Positions 8,424 to 18,639 of a stretch of DNA of 64,000 nt are shown piece after piece; position 1 is the first letter of the stretch; each line of letters opens with the position of its first letter. The notes under the pieces were generated by a model. It ran no database searches and was not told the origin of the DNA. It saw nothing but the letters and a program-made list of their open reading frames with translations. The stretch lies in the NCBI GenBank assembly GCA_016490735.1, contig JAEMWC010001213.1, positions 159,691 to 223,690 on the forward strand. The letters run 5' to 3'. Origin of the DNA: Pachyseris speciosa. Taxonomy: Eukaryota; Cnidaria; Anthozoa; Scleractinia; Pachyseridae. The position numbers and the translations under genes are program-made.

Positions 8424-11400
8424 AACACAAGAAAGGCTGTTGCATATAATATTATAAAATTGTTGAATGAAATTAAAGGTCTCAAATTCGTTGAAACGCT
8501 AAAGGTAACATTTGTAAAAATGACTGATGGACAATTAGAGTTTAAAACAGCATATTTCAACAGTGCAGCTCAAACAATTGTGAATAATCTGGAAGTAACT
8601 GAATCACTACAGTTGTCAAAAGACCAAATAATGAATAAGATTGCAGTTTGGGTATCTGAAGGTTCAGGTTGGACTGTTGATTCAGTTGATAGTCATTATC
8701 TTAATGTTGTGAAATATGCGCCAATGAGAGGCTCCTCATACATAAAACTGCCGCAGGAACTCAGAAACAGTGCGAAGGGTTTAATTAACTTGAAAAATGA
8801 GGATAATGAATGCTTCCGATGGTGCCATATCAGACACCTGAACCCACAAGAGAAATACCCACAGAGGGTTAAAAAATCAGACAAGCAATACATTGAAAAA
8901 TTGGATTATACAGGGATTGAATTTCCAGTGAATACCAAACATTACAATAAGATTGAAAAACAAAATGAGATCAACATCAATGTATTCGGTTATGAGGAGA
9001 AACAACCTTATCCAATTTTTGTTTCAAAAGAGAAATATGCAGACTGCTTGAATCTGCTTCTAATAACTGAAAATGAAAACAAGCATTATGTGCTAATCAA
9101 AGATTTCAATAAGTTCATGTACAATCAAACAAAGCACAAAGAAAGAAAACACTTTTGTATGCATTGCTTACAGTGTTTCAGCTCTGAAAGGGTTCTGAAT
9201 GATCACAAGGGCAACTGCATGCAAGTAAATGGCACACAGGCAATAAAAATGCCAAACAAAGATAACAACATACTGAAATTCAACAACTTTCATAAACAAC
9301 AGCAGGTACCATTTGTGATCTATGCTGATTTTGAGGCCATCACTGAAAAAATACACGGTTGCCAACCAACAGTGATAAATCATATACAGAGGCTTATCAG
9401 AAGCATACTGACTGTGGCTACGGCTATAAAGTAGTTTGTTGTTATGATGATAAATACAGCAAACCAGCAGTAATATACAGGGGCGAAAAGGCTGTGTACA
9501 AATTTATGGAAGCTATGCTGGAGGAGGTCAAATATTGCAAGAATGTTGTGAAAAAAAATTTTAACAAACCATTGAAAATGACTAAAGATGATGAAGAGAA
9601 ATTCCGAAAAGCCAAAGTTTGTCACATCTGTGATAAGAAATATACTGAAAAGGATATTAGAGTCCGAGATCATTGTCACATTACCGGCAAGTATAGAGGT
9701 TCTGCTCACCAAGATTGTAATCTGAAACTCAGAGTGAACCCAGAAGAAATAAAAATACCTGTTATATTCCACAATCTGAGAGGCTATGATAGTCATTTTA
9801 TTATGCAGGAGATTGGAGCCATTGTTAAGAAGCACACTTACAAAAACAAGAAAGGTGAAGACTGTCAAATGAATATCAATGCTATCCCAAATAACATGGA
9901 GAAGTATATGGCTTTCATGCTCGGCAATCACTTGACATTCATTGATAGTTTCCAGTTCATGAGCTCTAGTTTGGAAAAACTTGTAGGCAATCTACCTAAA
10001 GAAGCCTTAAAATACACCTCACAAGAGTTCAAGGGAAAGGATCTTAATCTGATGGCACAGAAAGGTGTTTATCCTTACGACTACATGGACAGTTTCGATC
10101 AATTCAATCAGAAGCTGCCCTCAAAAGAAGAATTCTATAGCATACTGAGTGATGAGCATATATCAGATGAAGACTATACGCATGCTAAGACTGTTTGGAA
10201 AGCATTCTCTTTGAAAAACATGGGTGATTATCATGACCTGTACCTTAAAACAGATGTACTCCTACTGGCTGATGTATTTGAAAACTTCAGAAAAACATGC
10301 CTTGAGTACTATAAACTGGACCCGTGTCACTATTTCACATCTCCCGGTTTATCTTGGGACGCCATGCTTAAAATGACTGACATAAAATTAGAATTGATGA
10401 CAGACATTGATATGTTTCAATTCATTGAAAAGGGTATGCGTGGAGGAATCAGCTATATAGCCAACCGTTACGGTAAAGCAAATAATAAATACATGAAAGA
10501 GTATGACGAGAAGGCGCCCTCGAAGTACATCATGTATCTTGATGCTAATAATTTGTATGGTTGGGCTATGAGTCAATATTTACCAAAAGGCGGATTCAGA
10601 TGGATGACACAAAAACAGATCAATAATTTAGACCTGGCTAAGTATAAAGAAGACAGCAACAAAGGTTTGATACTTGAAGTTGACCTTAAATACCCCCAAG
10701 AGTTACATGATCTACATAATGACTACCCACTTGGGCCGGAAAAGATTAAAGTGACTGGGGACATGCTATCAGATTATTGTAAGAAAATAGCTAGCAAATT
10801 CAATATATCAACTGGTCTGGTACATAAACTGATACCACCATTAAGCAACAAAGAAAAATACGTGCTCCATTATAGGAACCTCCAATTATATACTGATCTC
10901 GGTTTGAAAATAACTAAAATCCATCGAGTGTTAGAATTCAATCAGTCCGCGTGGCTCAGACAGTACATCGACTTCAACACTCAGAAAAGAACTAGCGCGA
11001 AAAATGCCTTTGAGAAAGACTTTTTCAAGCTGATGAATAACAGTGTATTTGGCAAAACGATGGAAAACCTCAGAAAGCGAGTAGACGTCAGATTGGTGAC
11101 TGATGAGAAGAAGCTATTGAAAATGGCTGCTAAACCGACATATGTTAGCAGTAAAATCTTCAATGAAAATCTAGTAGCTGTTCATAAGATAAAAGAAACA
11201 CTTACTTTAAACCGGCCAGCATACGTGGGGATGTGTATTCTAGACCTTAGCAAGACACTGATGTACGATTTCCATTACAACTACATCAAAGAGAAATATG
11301 GAGATGAAGCAAAATTATTATTCACAGACACAGACTCACTGACCTATGAAATTGAAACCCGAGATGTATATAGGAATTTCTGGAATGATAAAGATAAATT

Positions 11401-11797
11401 CGATAACAGTGACTATCCTGAAAGCTCGCCATTCTCCGATAAGACCAATAAGAAAGTGATTGGTAAGATGAAAGATGAGGCTGCTGGAGTCCCAATATGT
11501 GAATTCGTAGGACTGAGATCGAAGATGTATAGCTATATGAAAGATAACCAAAATGGAGGGAAGACAGCAAAAGGTATTAGTAAGAATATTATTAAGAATA
11601 ACATCAAACATGAAAATTATAAAGAGACACTATTTGATAATAAACAGATGCATCATAGAATGAAAACAATTAGAAGTCAGAACCATCAACTTGGAAGTTA
11701 TGAGATAAATAAAGTATCACTCAGCTGCTTTGACGACAAGCGGTATATTCATGATAATGGCGTGACAAGCTATGCGTATGGACATTATGAAATCTAG
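7998..11797 (+). pseudogene. Protein-primed family B DNA polymerase, one frame break
   Basis: Two frames cover one gene: 7998-9434 (478 codons) and from about 9365 to 11797 in the -1 frame. The N-terminal 140 residues are Pro/Arg-rich. Exo I VIYADFEAI is near residue 439 of the first frame. The second frame has an HNH/endonuclease VII-like insert (CHICDKKY...DHCHITGKYRG...DCN), Exo II FHNLRGYDSH and Exo III YLKTDVLLLADVF. Polymerase motif A (YLDANNLYGWAM, about 391), motif B (NNSVFGKTMEN, about 560) and motif C (FTDTDSL, about 654) follow. These identify the replicative polymerase of Polintons. The break lies between Exo I and the HNH insert. All catalytic Asp residues remain, so inactivation looks recent unless the break is a base-call error. 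Confidence 0.92.
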
Positions 11798-12109
11798 CTG
11801 TTGCGGTGTTTTTATCGCCTCAAACCCACTGATTTGCCCAGTTCAGGATAGTATTGTGAGTTTTAAATCACTGCCCTCTTTCTGACCCTTTACCCGAAGA
11901 ATTAACATATGAGACAGGAACATTTGTTGGGGGATTCCCTTTCGAATGAGTCACCAAACTACGTCACTATGTTTAGGGGATTCTAGATTTTTCGCTTTTT
12001 ACACATGCGTATTATTTTTTATCTTTGAAAATTTCATTTATGTACCACAAGCATAAAAATGAAAATACAAACGAAAATATAAGGGTTGTTTCACACAGAT
12101 AAAGTGTGA

Positions 12110-12214
12110 CTTGTATACATAGTATCTAACGATTGGAAAAAGCGGGGGCCTTTCGTTAGCGAAATGTATACAAGCCACCCCGTGGAATAACGAAAAACCC
12201 CCGCCGTTATTCCA
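12110..12214. repeat. Two adjacent long hairpins
   Basis: CTTGTATACAT (12110-12120) pairs with ATGTATACAAG (12164-12174), with an inner CTAACGA/TCGTTAG step. Immediately after, TGGAATAACG (12183-12192) pairs with CGTTATTCCA (12205-12214). Could belong to the terminal region of the Polinton or to a small foldback element. Confidence 0.6.
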
Positions 12215-12506
12215 TGGGTTGAAAAAATAAAAAAAAAATAAAAAATGAAAAATAAAAAATAAAAAATAAAAAATGAAAAATAAAAAATCACCCTTAGATG
12301 GTGTCGGATTGTTGGGTAGAGCTATAGTGAAGCTTAGGCTTGACAGAAGTGCCGGTTCAATCTCAAGCCGGAGGGTGAAAAAAACAAATAATTGGCCCCA
12401 AGAGGGTCTGATAGGGCCAGAGCGGAGTGGAGGTGGGAAAGACATAAATGATAGTGCTCTGGTGGTGTGGAGGTGGGAATTAAAAAAAAAACAAAACAAA
12501 AAAAAA

Positions 12507-12562
12507 CCTCTCATGAGGGACGGGTGGTGATTCAAATTCCAAATTAAGTCCCTCATGAGAGG
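12507..12562. repeat. 15-bp perfect inverted repeat
   Basis: CCTCTCATGAGGGAC (12507-12521) and GTCCCTCATGAGAGG (12548-12562), loop 26 bases. Each arm contains the self-palindrome CCTCATGAGG (or its equivalent). Confidence 0.75.
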
Positions 12563-12612
12563 CTCTGGTGGCCACCAGTTTTGCTATTTTTTTGGTGATG
12601 ACTCATTCCCTG

Positions 12613-12657
12613 TTTTCCGAGAATGTCACGCTTGGTGATTTTCCGAGAATGTCACGC
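12613..12657 (+). repeat. Direct repeat TTTTCCGAGAATGTCACGC, two copies
   Basis: Identical 19-base units begin at 12613 and 12639, period 26. Confidence 0.8.
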
Positions 12658-12718
12658 ATTTTAATAAACTATAGATTCCATCAGATTGAACCATAAATTC
12701 AAAGTGTGCAGACCTTGG

Positions 12719-12825
12719 TTCCATCAGATTGAACAACTATATATTCCATCAAATTAAATAACTATATATTCCATCAAATTAAATAACTATATATTCCATC
12801 AAATTAAATAACTATATATTCCAGA
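12719..12825 (+). repeat. 25-bp minisatellite
   Basis: Units beginning TTCCATCA start at 12719, 12744, 12769 and 12794, with a partial fifth at 12819. The period is exactly 25 bp, with near-identical bodies of the form TTCCATCAAATTAAATAACT plus ATATA. A diverged unit lies near 12677. Confidence 0.88.
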
Positions 12826-12838
12826 ATACGAGACCAGA

Positions 12839-12877
12839 TTTGGGGAAAACGAAATCAATTGATTTCGTACCCCCAAA
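12839..12877. repeat. Nested palindrome just after the secreted-protein stop codon
   Basis: GAAATCAATTGATTTC (12851-12866) is a perfect 16-bp palindrome. It is framed by TTTGGGG (12839-12845) and CCCCAAA (12871-12877), so the whole folds into one stem. It lies 2 bases beyond the stop codon (12880-12882) of the minus-strand gene and would be the first structure of its 3' UTR. Confidence 0.7.
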
Positions 12878-12879
12878 CA

Positions 12880-13361
12880 CTATACTACTGTCTCGTTGGC
12901 TTTCGAACACTTGACTGCCTTAAAGAAGAACAGTACCTTCGAGTAAACTTCTCTTCCAGTACTGTCTTTCATCTTTATAGTCATTTCTTCCTTCTGGTAC
13001 CCGTGGCCTTCAAGATCTGCTTTGGCTAGCATTTCCCTGATTTCGGTTTTTGAGGCTGAGAAGTCTGTATCATCAACGCTTAGAGTAACACTGTCCTCGA
13101 TGCGGGCATCTATACAAAGATGAAGCAAAATAGAGAATCAAGTCAATCAACGTGGCCATGCGTCATGTCAAATTTCTAATTCATTAAGTTATTTGTGTGT
13201 GTGTGTGTGTGTGTGTGTGATGAATGTTTTGAAAATTGAAAGACTTTGTCTTCTGAAGGCGTGAAGCTCGGCGGCACCTAAACCGAAAAAGCACTTTGAA
13301 ACTTACCGAAGCCAATGGAGAGTAGGAGGACGCCCACGAGAAGCGAAATTCGGAGAGACAT
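12880..13361 (-). CDS. Small secreted protein, two exons, 94 aa
   Basis: Exon 1 is 13307-13361 (ATG 13361), donor GTAAGT. Exon 2 is 12880-13109, after a TATAG acceptor. The joined frame is 285 nt including TAG. Exon 1 encodes MSLRISLLVGVLLLSIGF, a clear signal peptide whose end coincides with the intron. The mature part is about 75 aa, acidic then basic, with one cysteine near the end (FFFKAVKCSKANETVV). I recognise no family. The single cysteine excludes common disulfide-rich toxin or defensin folds. The intron carries a (GT)n tract. A TATA box lies 106 bp upstream of the ATG. Splice signals, phase and signal peptide make this a convincing gene. Confidence 0.75.
13194..13219 (+). repeat. (GT)n microsatellite
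   Basis: Thirteen uninterrupted GT units within the intron of the secreted-protein gene. Confidence 0.95.
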
Positions 13362-13466
13362 CTGTAGGAGAAATATTCTATTCAAAACAAATCAAAAGAA
13401 CACCGCTGTTGTCACCGCGCTCTCGGAACCAAAGATAACTTGGCGCAGACAAACGCGCGTAATGCC

Positions 13467-13474
13467 AATTTATA
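13467..13474 (-). promoter_or_regulatory. TATA box of the secreted-protein gene
   Basis: The complement reads GGATATAAATTGG about 106 bp upstream of ATG 13361. That leaves room for a start site about 30 bp downstream and a short 5' UTR. Confidence 0.5.
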
Positions 13475-14021
13475 TCCTCTCCGGGGCATGAGTTTGTTTA
13501 TTTTGTGTGACCTTGTGCATATATGAGTGAATGTTAATAAAATTGCAACAGGAAAAATGTCGCGAATTCAGTTGCGGAACTGGGTGACGGTTGACGAAGC
13601 ATGGCGGAAGAGAATTTGCATTAGCAACGTGTCGTCGAAGAGTGAACATCTCATCTGAGGTGCGCCGATACCAGTTTTCCAAACAAATCCGATACAGGGA
13701 CGATATTTACTGTTCGATATCGTTAGTGGCGGCTCGTGAATGATTTGTCTATCGTTTAACCAACCCGGAGGGTATGATTTGTGAACATTTTAGGAAGCGG
13801 GTTTACAAGTCGGGGACATGGTGTCCTGTTAGTGGAAACTAAGCCACAAATTGTTTTTTTTTATGAGAATGTGAGTGACAAATAAAAAGAATTAACGAAA
13901 CACGAGAAGGGTGGTGGTTTCTGAATCAGACAAAAGTATGGTGGCCGGTTTGGACAAATAACGTACATCAGATCGTAGACACAAATCACATGCAAACTTA
14001 ATAAAATGTCTGCAAACTTAA
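13475..14021. other. Non-coding flank with first CAAACTTA units
   Basis: No gene seen. The last 60 bases contain ATGCAAACTTAATAAAATG-type units and a CGTACATC..CGTAGACACAAA segment that recurs at 32,237-32,300, beyond the 18-kb element. Confidence 0.5.
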
Positions 14022-14099
14022 AGGCCGAAACACACTATGCAACAGGTCGCTGCGACACGTCGCGGCGACAAGTCGCTCCGTGTGTACTGCATGCAAAAC

Positions 14100-14480
14100 A
14101 AGTCTGACCAAGAGCTGGATTCTTTTTCCTCTTTAGCTGCAGAAAGTACTCGCAAAAAGGAAATATCATTCCAGTACTGAGCCCATTTTACTTACTCGTC
14201 ACCAGAGGAATGCTTTTTGAAGTAACGGAAAGCTGAAGTATACGCAGATTATGTCATCATTTCTTTATTTCTTCTTCGCGTTTTGGTACCATCGATTGCT
14301 CCAGCTTTGCAACCAAAGGGCTGAGCGTCTTCTTTTGGAGTGTCTTCTTTCCGTAGTCTTTGTGACTTTTTTCCCACAGGAGTCTGTGTTCTTTATAAAA
14401 CTGGATTACCATTTTAGTTGTGGTTACATTCCACGTTGAAGAGGAATAATCGGATACGCTCAGATTGTTTATCTGCCACA
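14100..14480 (-). pseudogene. Degraded MADF / Myb-SANT-like DNA-binding gene
   Basis: On the minus strand, VTTTKMVIQFYKEHRLLWEK then SHKDYGKK matches the first helices of a MADF domain (short Trp-rich pattern IxxYxxxxxLWxxxHxxY). After a stop and a change of frame, downstream bases encode FRYFKKHSSGDE then WAQYWNDISFLRVL and SSSW, the pattern of the third helix and C-terminal flank. MADF proteins bind DNA and are the usual partner ORF of PIF/Harbinger transposases. It abuts the left TIR, which supports that assignment. Stops and frame changes make it a pseudogene. Confidence 0.55.
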
Positions 14481-14582
14481 TGATCAGTCGCCATTTTGAA
14501 CGGGTTATTAAGGGATCATGGGAGAATATATGACGTCTCTCATTGGTTAATTTGTATTTTGTCGCAGCGCTCTGGGGTCGAG

Positions 14583-14670
14583 AATCAATCTCGTTCCCAG
14601 AGCCCACCCACGTGTCATTTGGTCAACGCCAAGACACGGAGCTCTGGAATAATCCATTTTTTTTTAATTT
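14583..14670. repeat. Dispersed repeat, copy A (empty site for the hAT-like MITE)
   Basis: CTCGTTCCCAGAGCCC...GCCAAGACACGG..CTCTGGAATAATCC matches, in inverted orientation, 23,735-23,935. Here the site corresponding to the MITE insertion at 23,752 is uninterrupted. Confidence 0.65.
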
Positions 14671-14730
14671 TTTCATTGGCTAGAAGTTCGAGCATGGGCA
14701 GTTGAACCGGAAGTTGCTTCCTAAACAAAT

Positions 14731-14985
14731 ATGGCGGAGCAATTGGCGAGGAATACTCCTGTCAAGGTTTTATCGAAAGCTTCAGATCGCCGGTACGTTT
14801 GCAAATACTGCAATTCAACCTTTTCGAGTCGTCCAATTGATTTGTTTGGAGAAAATTCAAAGAAAGAAAACCTTTCAATAATTTTTGAGAATGTAACAGG
14901 TCTAGCTTTCACGGAGGACGATGGGTTTCCAAAGCAAATTTGCGCAGCTTGTCACAATAGCGTTAAACATTTCAAACGTCATTAA
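14731..14985 (+). CDS. ZAD-like zinc-finger ORF (84 aa), possibly truncated by a frame change
   Basis: ATG 14731. Cysteines at 24, 27, 71 and 74 (CKYC ... CAAC), with FGENSKKENLSIIFENVTG between and DDGFPKQIC before the second pair, reproduce the zinc-finger-associated domain: CxxC, about 43 residues, CxxC, with a DD-x-x-P turn. ZADs are dimerising N-terminal modules of C2H2 proteins. Here no C2H2 fingers follow. The frame stops at 14983-14985, while an overlapping +1 frame continues with a basic segment to 15,157. An AATAAA occurs at about 15,160. It could be a transposon-carried gene, an N-terminal exon or a remnant. Confidence 0.5.
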   Translation: MAEQLARNTPVKVLSKASDRRYVCKYCNSTFSSRPIDLFGENSKKENLSIIFENVTGLAFTEDDGFPKQICAACHNSVKHFKRH

Positions 14986-15477
14986 GGATAACGAGAGGAA
15001 AGAAGGCGACAGAAAGTGCATCCATCCAGAATCAGCGAGAAGCCAAACAAGGAAAAAGCGACGGAACAGAACGCGCGTCTGTAGTCCGGCAAAGGCTGGC
15101 CAAAATGTGGAAGTGAGGATCTTGCCAGAGTCAATAAGAAAACCTGAACCTCCCTAGCAAAATAAAGAAATGTTGATTTTGGCAAAGACTGCATTGGCTA
15201 CGCAATAGTGAGGTTTGTTCATTGTTTTGGTGTACTTGATTGTACATGTCTTAAAACTAAGGAACTGGAATAAAACGATTTACGTTCATGCATTGTTCTG
15301 ATGGTTGAGTTAAATATTTTGCTGACTGATATGTTAATGCTTAATTGACAGAATTATTAATTATAAATTATGACACTGTTTGAGGTTATTAACTTGAAAA
15401 ACCATATCTGGAGACTTGGAGGCTTGAACTCATGGTGTAAGTACAGTATCTTGACTACTTACCTAGAGGTTGAACCA

Positions 15478-15690
15478 CTGACCACCTGGCTAGCCCAATG
15501 GGATGAGGCATCAGTCAGGTGAGTGGGAGGCCGCAGGTTCAAATCCCGGTTGGACAACACTTAGGGTCTTTGTAATGATGTGCAAATGTTAGGCTTTCTG
15601 ATCTAGTCTTCTTGGATAAGGATGATAATCATAGGTCCCACCTTGCAACATTTGTTCGTAAACAACTCTGTGGGATGTTATTAGGTGAAT
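15478..15690 (+). mobile_element. tRNA-derived SINE, plus strand
   Basis: An A-box-like TGGCTAGCCCAATGG (15487-15501) and a B-box GGTTCAAATCC (15536-15546) form a tRNA-like head. The body (TAGGGTCTTTGTAATGATGT...) resembles the body of the minus-strand copy at 53,015-53,292. Two copies of a head-plus-body unit identify a SINE family and not a true tRNA. Confidence 0.72.
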
Positions 15691-15993
15691 GGAAATGATG
15701 GGAGACATATTATCTTATGGGCTACAGCTTATGGTATACTTATGAACATCAGATGTTGTGAGCTCTCTCTTGTCCAGAAAATGAATGCTGTCTTGCTGGG
15801 AGTTGGTAGTGCTACCGCAAAAAGGGTTTGTGGATCTAGATCTGTTATCTGTGGGTTACAATTGAAGTACAAGTTCATACATTTTTTTAGTCTCAATGCA
15901 ACGAGGGCATCTCACAAAATTAACTTTCCTTTTTTCATTGTCACAGTCCTGAAGTACTTTGGTACTTTAGTACTTTAGTACAGTAAAACCGCT

Positions 15994-16617
15994 ATGGCTG
16001 GCTGCGTGCGGTTTGCTGCGGTATTCCTTAGCTTTTATGCCATTATTTTCAACCGCTTGAATAATGTTTCAAGATATGATTGTGGATATCAACTTTCTCC
16101 TGCTGAGAAGCTGGTTAGTCGCCAATGGAGTTCATTCTTGTGCAAGGAAAAGAAGTTTTTCGGATTTGACATGGCTCTTGCGACGTGGTCTTCTCGATTT
16201 TGCATGCAAACAATGACATTATCATCGCTTAAACAAAAGATGTTTAATGATCCGTTGCGTCGCAAATTTACTAAATCTAGGTTTCGATATCATCCTAATG
16301 ATGAGGCCTCTTTCAACGTCGAGCTTAATCCTGGCCCTCCAGCTGAAGGACAAGGTTATGTACAATCCTACGCTAATTCTTCATCGTTTCGCATTTCTAC
16401 TCATGTAACTCAGAGACTTGAGAATCACATGCAGTTCAGCCATCCATATCGTTTTAAATATGTTAATTTTGCTAACTTGATCACCGTACCACGAAATCCG
16501 TGTTTATTGTCACCTTTGAGTTCCACATCAAAGAATCTACATTTTTGTCTACTAAACACCAGATCAGTTAGAAATAAGGTTATGGCCGTGAAAGACTATA
16601 AATCATTTATTCTATAA
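15994..16617 (+). pseudogene. LINE ORF 5' part with 2A-like motif and endonuclease start
   Basis: 207 codons from ATG 15994. A hydrophobic, signal-like segment (VRFAAVFLSFYAIIF) lies at residues 5-19. A 2A-like motif NVELNPGP is encoded at 16315-16338; it matches the D-V/I-E-x-N-P-G-P ribosome-skipping consensus except for Asn at the first position. LLNTRSVRNK near the end is the opening of an APE-type endonuclease, but the frame ends 15 codons later and the endonuclease body is missing. 2A-like sequences are known in APE-type non-LTR retrotransposons of invertebrates. Confidence 0.7.
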
Positions 16618-16619
16618 CA

Positions 16620-18632
16620 ATAGGATCTACACCGATAAAAGAGACATATGTGAGCATCTCAACTCTCATTTTATTAATGTGGGCCCAAGCTTGGCTGCAC
16701 AAATAGGTGACTATGGTAACCTTAATCCAACTCAATATATCACAAGATCGTATAGTAATAGTTTTATGTTCCGTGCTATTAATGTCCAAGAAGTAAAAGA
16801 CCTGATACAAAACTTGAAAATCAACAAAGCTTCAATTGACATTCCTAACAAATGTATAAAATTGGCAGTAGACCACATTAGTGAAGCCCTGACGGAAGTG
16901 TTTAACTATTCTCTTGTTCAAGGGATAATGCCCGATATATTAAAGGTATCGAGAGTAACCCCTATAGAAAAAGGCGGAGATACAACTGACCCATCTAACT
17001 TTCGCCCAATATCTACACTTTACTCATTTGCGCAAATCTTTGAGAAGCTTGTCTACTCCCAAGTTTTAACTTATCTAGAAAAATATGATATTCTGAACAA
17101 ATTTCAGTTTGGCTTCCGCAAAGGACGATCAACAGAACAGGCGATAGTAGAAATTAGTGATAATTTGAAGAAAGCCATAGACAACAACCTATAAACTTGC
17201 GGAGTCTTTCTAGACTTCGCCAAGGCTTTTGATACTGTAAACCATCAGATCTTGCTTAAAAAGTTAGAGGCATATGGCATAAGGGGTATACCCTTAAAGT
17301 GGTTCACAAATTACTTGTTTAATAGGCAACAATATGTTTCTCTTAATAGTGTTGCGTCATCAAAACAAACGATGAAATGTGGTATACCACAGGGTAGTTC
17401 CCTTGGCCCTCTTTTATTCTTACTCTATATAAATGACATTCCTAACTGCTCTGATAAACTGAACTTTAGGATTTTTGCTGATGACACAAATGTTTTTGCC
17501 TCATCACCTTCTATTCGCGATCTTGAAAAACTAATTAACGAAGAGCTGGCTAAAATTAAAGAATGGTGCGATCTAAACAAGCTATCTATAAATATTAAGA
17601 AAACTAATTACATGATTGTTAAATCCCCTAACAAGAAATCAGGAAACATAAATATTAAATTCCCAAATAAAGATGGAAATAGTGACGTAATAGAAAAAAG
17701 AGATCATATTAAATACTTAGGTGTCTTACTTGATGAAAAGCTTTCATGGAAGCACCACATAGCATATGTCTGCTCTAGAATTGCCCGAAATACTGGGATT
17801 TTTAGCAAACTAAGGCATTATATGTCTCTAGCCCAATTAAAACAACTTTATTATAGTCTTGTCAATCCTTACATATCTTATGATATTCTTGCATGGGGGA
17901 ATGGGTATAAAACTCAAATAAAAAAAAGTACAAACAAAACAAAACACAGTAATAAGAACAATATTTTTTGCCACTACTCATGGAAAGAACACTGAAAGTG
18001 CCTTTCCCTTTATGAACCTATTAGATATCCTATCAGTTAATTCTATCTTTAAATTGCAAGCACTTAAATTTGCACATCGTTGGCATAGCAAAGCACTACC
18101 AAACATCTTTGAAAACTATTTTCAGTATGCTACTGATATTCATAGTTATAATACCAGATATGCCACTAATAAAAATTTTTATAAGCCGTGCACAAGAACC
18201 AACATTAGAAAACAATCAGTATCTTCAATTGTAGTTGACCTTTGGCAAGATCTTCCAACTAGCTTGAAAAATCTTAACACTTTTACCTTTCCTGGCAAAT
18301 TAAAAGAATTTCTTCTTAAAACTCAATCCAGTAAGTAAAATCATGCCAACGACTGCCTATATATGTGCTTATTTTTTCGTCTTAGTTTTTAAATGTGTGT
18401 GTCTGTTGTTGTTTCTGTGTTGTTCTTGTTGTATCTGCTACAATTTGTTTAATTAACTTTCCTTAGCTAGGGGCTAACTAGAAAACTTAAGTTTATTTAG
18501 CCCCTAGACACCTTTAAATGGTAATGGTTTAGCTTTTTTTTCCCTTTTTACAGACCTAAATTCCTTTAAAAAATGTAATGCTAATTGTAAGAAAAGGTGT
18601 AAATAATAAAGATTATTGTTGTTGTTGTTGTT
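16620..18632 (+). mobile_element. LINE reverse transcriptase region and 3' tail (CR1/L2-like), defective
   Basis: RT motifs in order: SNFRPISTLYSFAQIFEKLV, GFRKGRSTEQA, VFLDFAKAFDTVNHQ, GIPQGSSLGPLLFLLYIND, FADDTNVFA, and KYLGVLLDEKLSW downstream. TAA 17192-17194 interrupts the frame between the second and third motifs, and a further break lies near 17,930-17,995. A thumb/C-terminal segment (18,012-18,338) ends in LKNLNTFTFPGKLKEFLLKT. The element ends in AATAAAGATTATT followed by (GTT)n at 18,616-18,632. With the 15,994 ORF it forms one internally deleted element. Confidence 0.88.
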
Positions 18633-18639
18633 GACAACG

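Larger units (their letters stand above)
1..11797. mobile_element. Polinton/Maverick (adintovirus-like) element, left end outside window
   Basis: The block carries the diagnostic Polinton set: FtsK/HerA-type packaging ATPase, capsid-type proteins, adenain-like cysteine protease, retroviral-type integrase with C-terminal chromodomain and protein-primed family B DNA polymerase. Accessory genes are PLA2-like, Bro-N and zinc-finger proteins. The ATPase is on the minus strand and every other gene is on the plus strand, tightly packed and intronless, unlike the split host genes further right. The copy is not intact: integrase has an in-frame TAG, several genes change frame, and the polymerase start is duplicated. 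Terminal repeats and the 6-bp target duplication expected of the family cannot be checked because the left end is missing. The right boundary is taken as the polymerase stop and may lie up to 1 kb further. Confidence 0.9.
11798..12879. other. AT-rich spacer between polymerase and secreted-protein gene
   Basis: No coding sequence recognised. It contains A-rich repeats (AAAAATAAAA, 12,225-12,295), several hairpins, a 26-bp duplicated unit and a 25-bp minisatellite, listed separately. The right terminal repeat of the Polinton probably lies here but cannot be delimited without the left end. Confidence 0.5.

Noticed and set aside
12038..12556. 172-aa minus ORF rich in Phe and Leu
   Set aside because: It is the complement of A-rich low-complexity DNA (AAAAATAAAA repeats).
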